Notes under the pieces: generated by a model
Told to the model about the DNA's origin: nothing
Seen by the model: the letters and a program-made list of their open reading frames with translations, nothing else
Database searches by the model: none
Assembly (NCBI GenBank): GCA_031394335.1
Contig: JANMXS010000045.1
Coordinates: 1 to 6,997, forward strand
Length of the DNA stretch: 6,997 nt
Direction of reading: 5' to 3'
From: UKL13-2 sp031394335
GTDB taxonomy: Bacteria > Pseudomonadota > Gammaproteobacteria > Burkholderiales > Usitatibacteraceae
Part shown: one piece after another, positions 1 through 6,259 of the stretch
How positions within the stretch are numbered: the stretch's first letter is position 1
Layout: every line of letters starts with the position of its first letter
Made by a program: the position numbers and the translations under genes

Positions 1-1
1 C

Positions 2-1105
2 AAGCGCGCCACCGGACTGCGCAAACCCGAAACCGCGCCGAAGGTCCGCAAGGAAACCGAGCGCGAATTTCCGGACGGCATTCCTGCGTTCGGTGCCGAT
101 GCGCTGCGCTTCACGTTCGCCTCGCTCGCCAGCCTGGGCCGCAACATCAATTTCGACACCAAGCGTTGCGAAGGCTATCGCAACTTCTGCAACAAGCTGT
201 GGAACGCCACGCGCTTTGTAATGATGAATGTCGAGGGCAAGGATGTCGGCCTTGACGAATCGCTGCCGGTGGAACTGTCGACGGTAGACAAGTGGATCAT
301 CAGCAGCCTGCAGCGCACCGAGGCCGAAGTCGCCAAGGGCTTTGCGGAATACCGCTTCGACAATATCGCGGGCGCCATCTACAAATTCGCCTGGGAAGAG
401 TATTGCGACTGGTACCTCGAGCTCGCCAAGGTGCAGCTTCAGAACGGCGACGTGGCCCAGCAACGCGGCACGCGTCGTACGCTAGTGCGCATTCTCGAAG
501 CGACGTTGCGTCTGGCGCATCCGATCATCCCCTTCATCACCGAAGAGCTGTGGCAAAAAGTTGCACCGCTGGCCGGCAAGACCGGCGCCACCATCATGCT
601 GGCGCCCTACCCGCAATCGCAGGCGGAGAAGATCGATGTTGCGGCTGAAGCGATGGTCGATCGCCTCAAATTGTTCATCAACGAAATCCGCAATCTGCGC
701 GGCGAATCGAATTTGTCACCGGGGGCGAAAGTGCCGTTGATCATGGAAGGCGCCTCGGCCGATCTGGCTTCGATGGTGCCGTATCTGAAGGCGCTGGGAC
801 GGATTTCTGACGTCGAAATTGTAGGTGCGCTGCCGAATATCGATGCGCCGTCCAAGCTCGTTGATAACGTTCGGTTGATGTTGAAAATTGAAATCGACAA
901 AGACGCCGAAATTGCGCGCCTGAGCAAGGATCAAACGCGTCTCGAAGGCGAAGTAGCGAGGGCGAAAGCAAAGACGTCAAACGAAAATTTCATGCAGCGG
1001 GCGCCTGAAGCCGTGCGTCAGCAAGAACTCAAGCGATTGGCAGATTTCGAAGCACAGCTGCAGAACGTCATCGCACAACTGGCCAAATTGAAGGGCTCGA
1101 AATAA
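2..1105 (+). CDS. valS: Valine--tRNA ligase, C-terminal part (5' end outside window)
   Basis: Class I aminoacyl-tRNA synthetase that charges tRNA-Val in the cytoplasm. The frame is open from base 2 to the TAA at 1103-1105 and gives 367 residues, roughly the last 40 percent of a protein usually near 900-950 residues. The first residues (KRATGL, then FPDGIPAFGADALRFT) match the stretch that follows the KMSKS loop in bacterial ValS, so the catalytic Rossmann domain and KMSKS lie just left of the window. GYRNFCNKLWNATRFV (window residues 58-73) and the CDWYLEL motif mark the anticodon-binding helical domain. The last ~75 residues are rich in charged and Leu/Ala heptads and form the ValS C-terminal coiled-coil arm, which contacts the tRNA elbow. 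No frameshift or odd composition is seen. The next gene starts 214 bp on, so co-transcription is uncertain. Confidence 0.97.
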   Translation, partial: KRATGLRKPETAPKVRKETEREFPDGIPAFGADALRFTFASLASLGRNINFDTKRCEGYRNFCNKLWNATRFVMMNVEGKDVGLDESLPVELSTVDKWIISSLQRTEAEVAKGFAEYRFDNIAGAIYKFAWEEYCDWYLELAKVQLQNGDVAQQRGTRRTLVRILEATLRLAHPIIPFITEELWQKVAPLAGKTGATIMLAPYPQSQAEKIDVAAEAMVDRLKLFINEIRNLRGESNLSPGAKVPLIMEGASADLASMVPYLKALGRISDVEIVGALPNIDAPSKLVDNVRLMLKIEIDKDAEIARLSKDQTRLEGEVARAKAKTSNENFMQRAPEAVRQQELKRLADFEAQLQNVIAQLAKLKGSK

Positions 1106-1110
1106 AAAGC

Positions 1111-1186
1111 CAAACTCCAGCATTGGCGCGGCTTTCGGAGCATTTTTGCCTCAAACACCGCGCCGAATGGCGTTTTACGCATTTTG
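1111..1186. repeat. Dispersed ~75-bp repeat, copy 1
   Basis: This stretch begins six bases after the valS stop. It aligns with 6085-6159, which begins six bases after the chrA stop. Aligned by eye, about 60 of 75 positions match, with one single-base gap. The shared blocks include TCCAGCATTGG, CGCGCC and AATGGCGTT, and both copies end in ATTTTG. Both copies lie in the same orientation and at the same place relative to the upstream gene. The family is not one I can name. A role as a 3'-UTR element or as the relic of a small mobile element is possible. Confidence 0.7.
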
Positions 1187-1293
1187 TAGCCGCGATGAAG
1201 CGCAGCGTCCCGCGGGACTTCCTTTGGTCGTAATCGAGGATGCCTGAGTGCTTGCTGTATGCCCCGGATTACGCTGCGCTTCATCCGGGCTAC
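1186..1293. repeat. REP-like inverted pair (BIME- or MITE-like)
   Basis: The arms 1186-1216 and 1262-1293 are imperfect inverted repeats of each other. They share GTAGCC and then a perfect 15-base core, GATGAAGCGCAGCGT, and each ends in a CG-rich tail. The spacer is about 45 bases. The right arm, read on the minus strand, is the widespread proteobacterial extragenic repeat of the type GTAGCCCGGATGAAGCGCAGCG. Two opposed REP units with a spacer are the usual make-up of a BIME. Such a long stem could protect a transcript end or dampen read-through between valS and the MFS gene. No T-run follows it, so it is not a standard intrinsic terminator. Confidence 0.75.
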
Positions 1294-1319
1294 CACTGCA
1301 GCCAGCGCATGACTGAGCC

Positions 1320-2594
1320 ATGAAACTCCCCGACTCCCTCCGCTCCCTGCGTTCCCCCAACTTCCGCGCCTACTACATCGGCCAGGCGGTGTCGCAACTG
1401 GGTTCGTGGATGCAATCGGTGGCGATCACCTGGCTCGCGTATCGCCTCAGCGGCTCAACCGCCACCACCGGGCTGATCGGCTTCCTGGCGATGGCGCCCT
1501 ACATCTTCGTCACACCGATTGCCGGCGCGCTGTCGGATCGCGTCAGCCGCCGCAAGGTACTGATCGTGGTGCAGTGCTCGCTGCTGGTGCTGGCCGTGGC
1601 GCTGGCAACAATCACCGCCACCGGCCACATCACCATTCCCCTGCTCGGCGCGCTGGCCTTCACGCAGGGCATCCTCAACGGCGTCGAGGTGCCGACGCGT
1701 CACGCGTTTTTTGTGCAGCTGATTGAGGACAAACAGGACCTGCCCAACGCGATCGCGCTCAATTCCATCAACATCAATTCCACGCGTCTGATCGGGCCAG
1801 CCATCGGCGGCCTGCTGATTGCCGGCGTCGGTGAAGCCGCCTGTTTCGGCATCAATGCGGTGACCTATCTCGCGGTGCTGATTCAGTTGATGCGCATCCG
1901 CATCCACGAGCCTAAGAAAAAATCCGGCGGGCAATCGCTGCTCAAGGATCTGGTCGAAGGCTGGCGTTTCGGCCTTTCGCAACCGGTGGTGCGCACCCTG
2001 GTGATCATGGTTGGCGCGGTCTCGTTCGCAGTCAGCCCGTACACGATTCTGATGCCGGCCATTTCGGTCGGCACCTTCAATCGCGGCGCGGAACTGAACG
2101 GCCTGTTCATCAGCTGTGTAGGCATTGGCGCGCTGACCGGCGCCATCATCCTCGCCCGCCGCCCCAATGTGCGCGGCCTGTCGCGCTGGGTGGTCTATAC
2201 CGCCTCGATCGCGGCGCTGGGCATCATCGGCTTCTCGTTCTCGCGCAATATCTGGCTGTCATTCCTGTTCATGGCGATGACCGGCATGGGGCTGATGGGC
2301 ACCTCGGTATGTGTGAACACCATCATCCAATCGATCGTCGATGAAGACAAACGCGGACGCGTGGTGAGCATCTATTCCACCTTCTTTATCGGCTCAGCGC
2401 CGCTGGGGCATCTGGCCGCCGGCTGGTTGGCCGAGCATATCGGCGCGCCGCGCACCTTCCTCGCCTGCGGCGTGTTTTGCGCGCTGGCAACGATCGTGTA
2501 TGCATTCAACCTGCCGAAACTGCGCCTGCATATCCGACCGCTGTATGCTGAGCGAGGCATCATCCCGCCACCGGATACGGAGATACAAAAATGA
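1320..2594 (+). CDS. MFS exporter of the EntS-like (MFS_3) type
   Basis: A 424-residue major facilitator superfamily permease of the inner membrane, with about 12 hydrophobic segments and the usual family length. The MFS motif A is clear at residues 69-81 (GALSDRVSRRKVL) between TM2 and TM3. The loop DKRGRVVSIYS (343-353) is typical of the MFS_3 group, which includes the enterobactin exporter EntS. The N-terminus (SLRSPNFRAYYIGQAVSQLGSWMQ) also fits that group. A TGA lies in frame directly before the ATG at 1320, so no longer start is possible. There is no good Shine-Dalgarno before it. The gene overlaps the next by four bases (ATGA), which suggests coupled translation. Drug, siderophore or metabolite efflux are all possible, and the substrate cannot be inferred. 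No promoter is evident, and the start lies only 27 bases after the REP-like pair. Confidence 0.9.
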   Translation: MKLPDSLRSLRSPNFRAYYIGQAVSQLGSWMQSVAITWLAYRLSGSTATTGLIGFLAMAPYIFVTPIAGALSDRVSRRKVLIVVQCSLLVLAVALATITATGHITIPLLGALAFTQGILNGVEVPTRHAFFVQLIEDKQDLPNAIALNSININSTRLIGPAIGGLLIAGVGEAACFGINAVTYLAVLIQLMRIRIHEPKKKSGGQSLLKDLVEGWRFGLSQPVVRTLVIMVGAVSFAVSPYTILMPAISVGTFNRGAELNGLFISCVGIGALTGAIILARRPNVRGLSRWVVYTASIAALGIIGFSFSRNIWLSFLFMAMTGMGLMGTSVCVNTIIQSIVDEDKRGRVVSIYSTFFIGSAPLGHLAAGWLAEHIGAPRTFLACGVFCALATIVYAFNLPKLRLHIRPLYAERGIIPPPDTEIQK

Positions 2595-3382
2595 GCGATG
2601 TGATTTTATTTTCGCAAGAAGGCAGCATCGGCACCCTGACCTTCAATCGTCCGCAGGTATTCAATGCGATGAACGAAGACATGATCATGGCGCTGCGCGA
2701 CATCACCGCCAGGCTGATGACATCAACCACGCTGCGCGCACTGATCGTCAAGGGCGCCGGCAAGGCCTTCCTCGCCGGCGGTGACGTCGCCATGTTCCAT
2801 GCGCGAAAAGATGATCCCACCCTGCCCGCCACCGTCAAGCCCTTGGGCGACGCGCTGCACGCGGGCATTATCAATATCCGCAATCTGCCGTTCCCGGTGA
2901 TCGCGCAAATACACGGCGCGGTGGCTGGCGCGGGCTTGAGCGTGGCGCTGGCCTGCGACTTTGCCATCGCCGCCGAGGGCACCCAGTTCAACACCGCCTA
3001 CAGCAAGATCGGCCTGTCTCCCGATGGCGGCAGCACCTTCTTTTTGCCGCGCATCGTCGGCATGCGCAAGGCGGCCGAGCTGATCATGCTGGCCGAGGCG
3101 GTTGATGCGGTAAAAGCTCACGAGCTGGGACTGGTGAATCGCGTGGTCCCGGCGGACAAATTGGACGAAGAAGTCATGCAACTCGCCACCCACCTGGCCA
3201 ACGGCGCCACGCAGGCCTATGCGCGCGCCAAGCGGCTACTCAATCAATCGTTCGAGACGCCGATCAAGCAACATCTGGATGACGAAATCGCGTTCTTCGC
3301 CGACTGCGCGAGAACCGATGATTTCAAGGAAGGCGTGACCGCCTTTGTGGAAAAGCGCAAGCCGCGCTTTACCGGGAAATAG
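2591..3382 (+). CDS. Enoyl-CoA hydratase/isomerase family protein, PaaG-like
   Basis: A 263-residue cytoplasmic crotonase-fold protein acting on acyl-CoA thioesters. The oxyanion-hole segments are FLAGGDV (60-66) and HGAVAGAGLSVALACD (108-123). The two glutamates that do hydration in classical crotonase are absent: Ser117 sits at the first position and Tyr137 at the second. Instead AYSKIGLSPDGG (136-147) carries Asp145, the pattern of PaaG-type isomerases, where this Asp is catalytic. The C-terminus (DFKEGVTAF...FTGK) also matches PaaG. A double-bond isomerase (Delta3-Delta2-enoyl-CoA or ring 1,2-epoxyphenylacetyl-CoA) is therefore more likely than a hydratase. No other paa genes are in the window, so the symbol paaG is not assigned. 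A GGAGA ribosome-binding site at 2579-2583 supports the ATG at 2591, which overlaps the MFS stop. Confidence 0.92.
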   Translation: MSDVILFSQEGSIGTLTFNRPQVFNAMNEDMIMALRDITARLMTSTTLRALIVKGAGKAFLAGGDVAMFHARKDDPTLPATVKPLGDALHAGIINIRNLPFPVIAQIHGAVAGAGLSVALACDFAIAAEGTQFNTAYSKIGLSPDGGSTFFLPRIVGMRKAAELIMLAEAVDAVKAHELGLVNRVVPADKLDEEVMQLATHLANGATQAYARAKRLLNQSFETPIKQHLDDEIAFFADCARTDDFKEGVTAFVEKRKPRFTGK

Positions 3383-3398
3383 ACATGTTCAACGCAAA

Positions 3399-3635
3399 TT
3401 AGCGCTTGGCAATAACAAAGGTAAATTCGCTGGGCGTCTCGGTCGACGATACCAGCGGGTTGCCGGTCTGTTTGCAAAAGGCAGCGAAGTCTTTCACCGC
3501 ACCGGGGTCGGTGGCGACGATGCGCAAGGTCTGCCCGGATTCCATATCCGCCAGCGCCTTCTTGGCGCGCAAAATCGGCAAGGGGCAATTGAGGCCCTTG
3601 ACGTCCAGGTTTTTGTCGATATGGGCGGTGGTCAT
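3399..3635 (-). CDS. tusA: TusA/SirA/YedF-family sulfur carrier protein
   Basis: A 78-residue protein of the usual TusA size. It carries the family signature NCPLPILRAKKAL at residues 16-28, with Cys17 in the CPxP motif as the likely persulfide-carrying residue. GQTLRIVATDPGAVKDFAAFC (34-54) follows the beta-alpha pattern of the fold. TusA-family proteins pass sulfane sulfur from a desulfurase or rhodanese to acceptors for tRNA thiolation, cofactor synthesis or sulfur oxidation. The start is supported by AAGGA (+ strand 3642-3646) six bases upstream. The gene converges on the crotonase gene with only 16 bases between stops. It is divergent from a gene with a rhodanese domain, which makes a sulfur-relay partnership plausible. 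Whether it is the housekeeping TusA or a specialised paralogue cannot be told, so the symbol names the family only. Confidence 0.9.
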   Translation of the reverse strand: MTTAHIDKNLDVKGLNCPLPILRAKKALADMESGQTLRIVATDPGAVKDFAAFCKQTGNPLVSSTETPSEFTFVIAKR

Positions 3636-3911
3636 GATGAATCCTTAAGCGTTTATTCAAAAGCGGTCACGAAATATACCAGAGCGGGCCGGAAAATATT
3701 GTCTGCCAGGGCGCATAGGGTGGCGCTGGCAATCATCTCAAGCCCGTTGCCACTCTGGCGCTTGTGTTTGGACTGCTACCGAAGCCACATAAATTTCAGT
3801 AAACTATCGTTGTCGGGTTTTAACAGACTCCCGGCGGCTGTAGTCACACAGCATGCATGCAAGGCGGTGTCCCGTCCAAGTTCTGTCTCCCTCCTGTTTT
3901 TGAGGACGCTT
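3636..3911. promoter_or_regulatory. Divergent promoter region between tusA-like and rhodanese-chrB genes
   Basis: These 276 bases separate two divergently transcribed genes and are more AT-rich than their flanks in the parts around 3670-3700 and 3787-3825, as expected of a control region. The plus strand has TTGGAC (3768-3773), a 16-base gap and TAAATT (3790-3795), a weak sigma-70-like candidate for the chr genes. A 10-base perfect palindrome, GCATGCATGC, lies at 3851-3860 in the presumed leader. No known regulator site is recognised. No chrB-type regulator is encoded in the window, so any chromate control would come from elsewhere. Confidence 0.4.
3673..3681 (-). promoter_or_regulatory. Candidate extended -10 promoter for the tusA-like gene
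   Basis: Read on the minus strand, this is TGGTATATT: an extended -10 (TGn) followed by TATATT, five of six bases of the sigma-70 consensus. It would start transcription near 3666 and leave a leader of about 30 bases that contains the AAGGA ribosome-binding site. No convincing -35 is seen, which an extended -10 can tolerate. Confidence 0.35.
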
Positions 3912-4739
3912 ATGGACACCCTGTCTTCCGGCATTTCCACTTCCCAAATCCAAGCGCAACTCGGTAGCGCCAAAGCGCCGCTACTGATCGATGTGCGCCG
4001 CCAGGCCGCATTCGACGTCGATACGCAGATGATCGCCGGCGCCACCTGGCGCGACCCATTCACTGTCGCCGACTGGGCAAAATTCCTGCCGCGACATCGC
4101 GAGGTCGTCGTCTATTGCGTACACGGGCATGAGATCAGCAAGAACGCAGCCGCTGCACTGGCCAGCGCCGGCATGTCGGCGCGCTACCTGGAGGGCGGCA
4201 TCGAAGGCTGGCGCGCAAGCGGCGGCATGTTGTGCAGCAAGCAGCCCACGCTGAACATCCCATCTGCCGTCAATCAGCCTAGCGTATGGGTGACGCGCGA
4301 ACGTCCGAAAATTGATCGCATCGCCTGTCCCTGGCTGATTCGCCGCTTCATCGATCCGCTCGCCGAATTTCTTTATGTGCCATCGGCAGATGTGATGACG
4401 GTTGCCGCTGAAAAAAACGCGATCCCGTATGACGTGCCCGGCGTGCAATTCACCCATCGCGGCGACGCTTGCAGCTTCGATGCCCTGATCGCCGATTTTG
4501 CGCTCAGCAATCCGGCGCTGATTGATCTCGCCAAGATCGTGCGCGGCGCCGATACCGGCTCGCCTGAACTCACGCCGCAATCGGCGGGCCTGCTGGCGGT
4601 ATCGCTGGGCCTGTCGGCGCTGTATGTCGACGATCATGAGATGTTGGCGCAGGGCATGATCGTCTACGATGCGCTTTATGCCTGGCTCAAATCCGCCCGC
4701 GCCGAAATTCACAATGCCGACTTGTTTAAACGCTCATGA
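3912..4739 (+). CDS. Rhodanese-ChrB C-terminal domain fusion, chromate resistance protein
   Basis: A 275-residue, probably cytoplasmic protein of two domains. Residues ~8-105 form a rhodanese domain: LLIDVRRQAAFD (24-35), the active-site loop CVHGHEIS with Cys69, and the closing LEGGIEGWRA (93-102). Residues ~124-262 match the C-terminal ChrB domain, beginning VWVTRERPKIDRIACPWLIR (125-144), with His182, Asp185 and the DDHEM stretch (240-244). Classical ChrB regulators carry a different N-terminal DNA-binding domain that is absent here, so this is more likely a sulfurtransferase or redox protein than a chromate sensor. Starts further upstream are open but would run through the tusA-like gene. 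ATG 3912 is chosen because GAGGA at 3902-3906 precedes it and the rhodanese fold starts directly after. The stop overlaps the chrA start (ATGA), so the two genes form one operon with likely coupled translation. Confidence 0.9.
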   Translation: MDTLSSGISTSQIQAQLGSAKAPLLIDVRRQAAFDVDTQMIAGATWRDPFTVADWAKFLPRHREVVVYCVHGHEISKNAAAALASAGMSARYLEGGIEGWRASGGMLCSKQPTLNIPSAVNQPSVWVTRERPKIDRIACPWLIRRFIDPLAEFLYVPSADVMTVAAEKNAIPYDVPGVQFTHRGDACSFDALIADFALSNPALIDLAKIVRGADTGSPELTPQSAGLLAVSLGLSALYVDDHEMLAQGMIVYDALYAWLKSARAEIHNADLFKRS

Positions 4740-6079
4740 ATAAAACCGGCCCCATTTCCTTCAATACCGCACTGCGCTTCTGGCTGCGCCTGGGCTTCAT
4801 CAGTTTCGGCGGGCCGGCCGGACAAATCGCGATCATGCATCGCGAACTGGTCGATGAAAAACGCTGGATTTCCGAAGGACGTTTTTTGCATGCACTGAAT
4901 TACTGCATGGTGCTGCCGGGCCCCGAGGCACAGCAGCTGGCGACCTACATCGGCTGGCTGATGCACGGCACCTGGGGCGGCATTGTTGCCGGCGCCTTGT
5001 TCGTGTTGCCCTCATTGTTCATTTTGATCGGGCTGTCGTGGGTCTATCTCGCTTTCGGCACGGTGCCGGTTGTTGCCGGATTGCTATACGGCATGAAGCC
5101 GGCGGTGACCGCGATCGTGTTGTTTGCCGCCTGGCGCATCGGCAGTCGAACGCTGAAGAATGCCTGGCTCATCGCCATCGCCGTCACGGCATTCATCGCC
5201 ATCTTTGTGTTCGACGCGCCGTTCCCGGCCATCGTTGCTATTGCCGCAATGCTCGGTGCGCTCGGCGGAAAATTGATCCCGCAAAAATTCATGATTGGTG
5301 GCGGACACGGCGCATTAGCAACAACAAGTAGCGACGCCATCATCGGCGACAACACGCCGACGCCACCACACGCGCTGTTTCGCTGGAGCCGCTTCTGCGC
5401 CTATCTGGCCGTCGGGCTGGCGCTGTGGGCAGGCGCCATGCTGATGCTGATTGCGGCGGTCGGCTGGCAGGGCACGCTCACGCAAATGGGCTGGTTCTTC
5501 ACCAAGGCAGCGATGCTGACTTTCGGCGGCGCCTATGCGGTGCTGCCCTACGTCTATCAAGGCGCGGTGGACGGCTTTCAGTGGCTGACACCACATCAGA
5601 TGATCGACGGCCTGGCCTTGGGTGAAACCACCCCCGGCCCGCTAATCATGGTGGTGGCCTTTGTCGGTTTTGTCGGCGGCTGGAGCAAGCAGATTCTCGG
5701 CCCCGACAGCTTGTTCGTGGCCGGCGCGCTGGCCGCATCGGTAGTGACGTTCTTCACCTTCCTGCCCTCGTTCCTGTTCATTCTGATCGGCGGGCCATTG
5801 ATTGAAACCACCCATGGGCAATTGAAATTCACCGCGCCGCTGACCGCGATCACGGCGGCGGTGGTCGGCGTGATCGTCAACCTGGCGGTATTTTTTGCGT
5901 GGAAAGTATGGTGGCCACATGGTACTTCCACGGCGCCGTTCGCCGGTGGCTTCGAGTGGTTCGCGGTATTACTGACGGTGGCCGCGAGCATTGCGCTGTT
6001 CCGCTTCAAGATCGGCGTGATCCCGGTGATCATGGCCTGCGCGGCAGCGAGCGTACTGAAAATTCTTGCTGGTTTTTAG
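4736..6079 (+). CDS. chrA: Chromate efflux transporter, CHR family (two-domain)
   Basis: A 447-residue inner-membrane permease of the CHR family, which exports chromate driven by the proton-motive force. It is the long-chain form with two homologous halves. The first half shows FGGPAGQ (24-30) and PGPEAQQLATYIG (61-73). The second repeats the pattern as FGGAYAVLPYV (263-273) and GETTPGPLIMV (296-306). A hydrophilic linker at ~183-216, rich in Gly, Thr and Pro, joins the halves. Both family repeats are complete and no frameshift is seen, so the transporter should be functional. The start overlaps the preceding stop by four bases and has no strong ribosome-binding site of its own, so translation probably depends on the rhodanese-ChrB gene. 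Chromate is the family's best-known substrate. A few members have been linked to other anions, so specificity is inferred. Confidence 0.95.
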   Translation: MNKTGPISFNTALRFWLRLGFISFGGPAGQIAIMHRELVDEKRWISEGRFLHALNYCMVLPGPEAQQLATYIGWLMHGTWGGIVAGALFVLPSLFILIGLSWVYLAFGTVPVVAGLLYGMKPAVTAIVLFAAWRIGSRTLKNAWLIAIAVTAFIAIFVFDAPFPAIVAIAAMLGALGGKLIPQKFMIGGGHGALATTSSDAIIGDNTPTPPHALFRWSRFCAYLAVGLALWAGAMLMLIAAVGWQGTLTQMGWFFTKAAMLTFGGAYAVLPYVYQGAVDGFQWLTPHQMIDGLALGETTPGPLIMVVAFVGFVGGWSKQILGPDSLFVAGALAASVVTFFTFLPSFLFILIGGPLIETTHGQLKFTAPLTAITAAVVGVIVNLAVFFAWKVWWPHGTSTAPFAGGFEWFAVLLTVAASIALFRFKIGVIPVIMACAAASVLKILAGF

Positions 6080-6084
6080 AAATT

Positions 6085-6159
6085 CAAAGTCCAGCATTGG
6101 TGCGGGTTTCCTGACACTTTTGCTCCAAAAGCCGCGCCAAATGGCGTTCCACGATTTTG
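6085..6159. repeat. Dispersed ~75-bp repeat, copy 2
   Basis: This is the partner of 1111-1186, with about 80 percent identity by hand alignment, same orientation, and again starting six bases after a stop codon. The least conserved part is around 6106-6114. On the minus strand both copies can be read as a similar peptide (pattern TPFGAxFxAK, then PxQCWxL). They may therefore descend from a coding sequence, though neither frame has a convincing start signal. Confidence 0.7.
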
Positions 6160-6180
6160 CCAAGCAGCTATTCGCAGGTT

Positions 6181-6208
6181 CGTCATTCCGGCGAAGGCCG
6201 GAATCCAG
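6181..6208. repeat. dRS3-like extragenic palindrome
   Basis: ATTCCGGC (6185-6192) and GCCGGAAT (6197-6204) form a perfect 8-bp stem with the four-base loop GAAG, flanked by CGTC and CCAG. This is the common betaproteobacterial repeat of the form CGTCATTCC...GGAATCCAG. It fits the 20-base ATTCC(N)GGAAT layout of the neisserial dRS3 repeat. No T-run follows. It could stabilise the 3' end of the chr transcript but is not a standard terminator. Confidence 0.7.
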
Positions 6209-6259
6209 TCCATCCTATTGCCAAAACCTACGGCGGACTGGGTCCCAGCCTTGTATGTC

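Noticed and set aside
1106..1135. AAAGCC...GGCTTT inverted repeat after valS as an intrinsic terminator
   Set aside because: The stem is only 6 bp with an 18-base loop and no T-run directly after it, and the pairing is not kept in the second repeat copy.
1018..1296. 92-residue minus-strand open frame between valS and the MFS gene
   Set aside because: It runs through the REP-like pair, the dispersed repeat and the valS end, and is a by-product of these sequences.
3345..3911. N-terminal extension of the rhodanese-ChrB reading frame back to an ATG at 3345
   Set aside because: It would overlap the crotonase end and the whole tusA-like gene and encodes no recognisable domain. ATG 3912 has a good GAGGA site and begins just before the rhodanese fold.
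3981..4712. 243-residue minus-strand open frame opposite the rhodanese-ChrB gene
   Set aside because: The plus strand has clear domain motifs throughout. The antisense product is rich in Arg, Ala and Gln with no fold signature, typical of a shadow frame.
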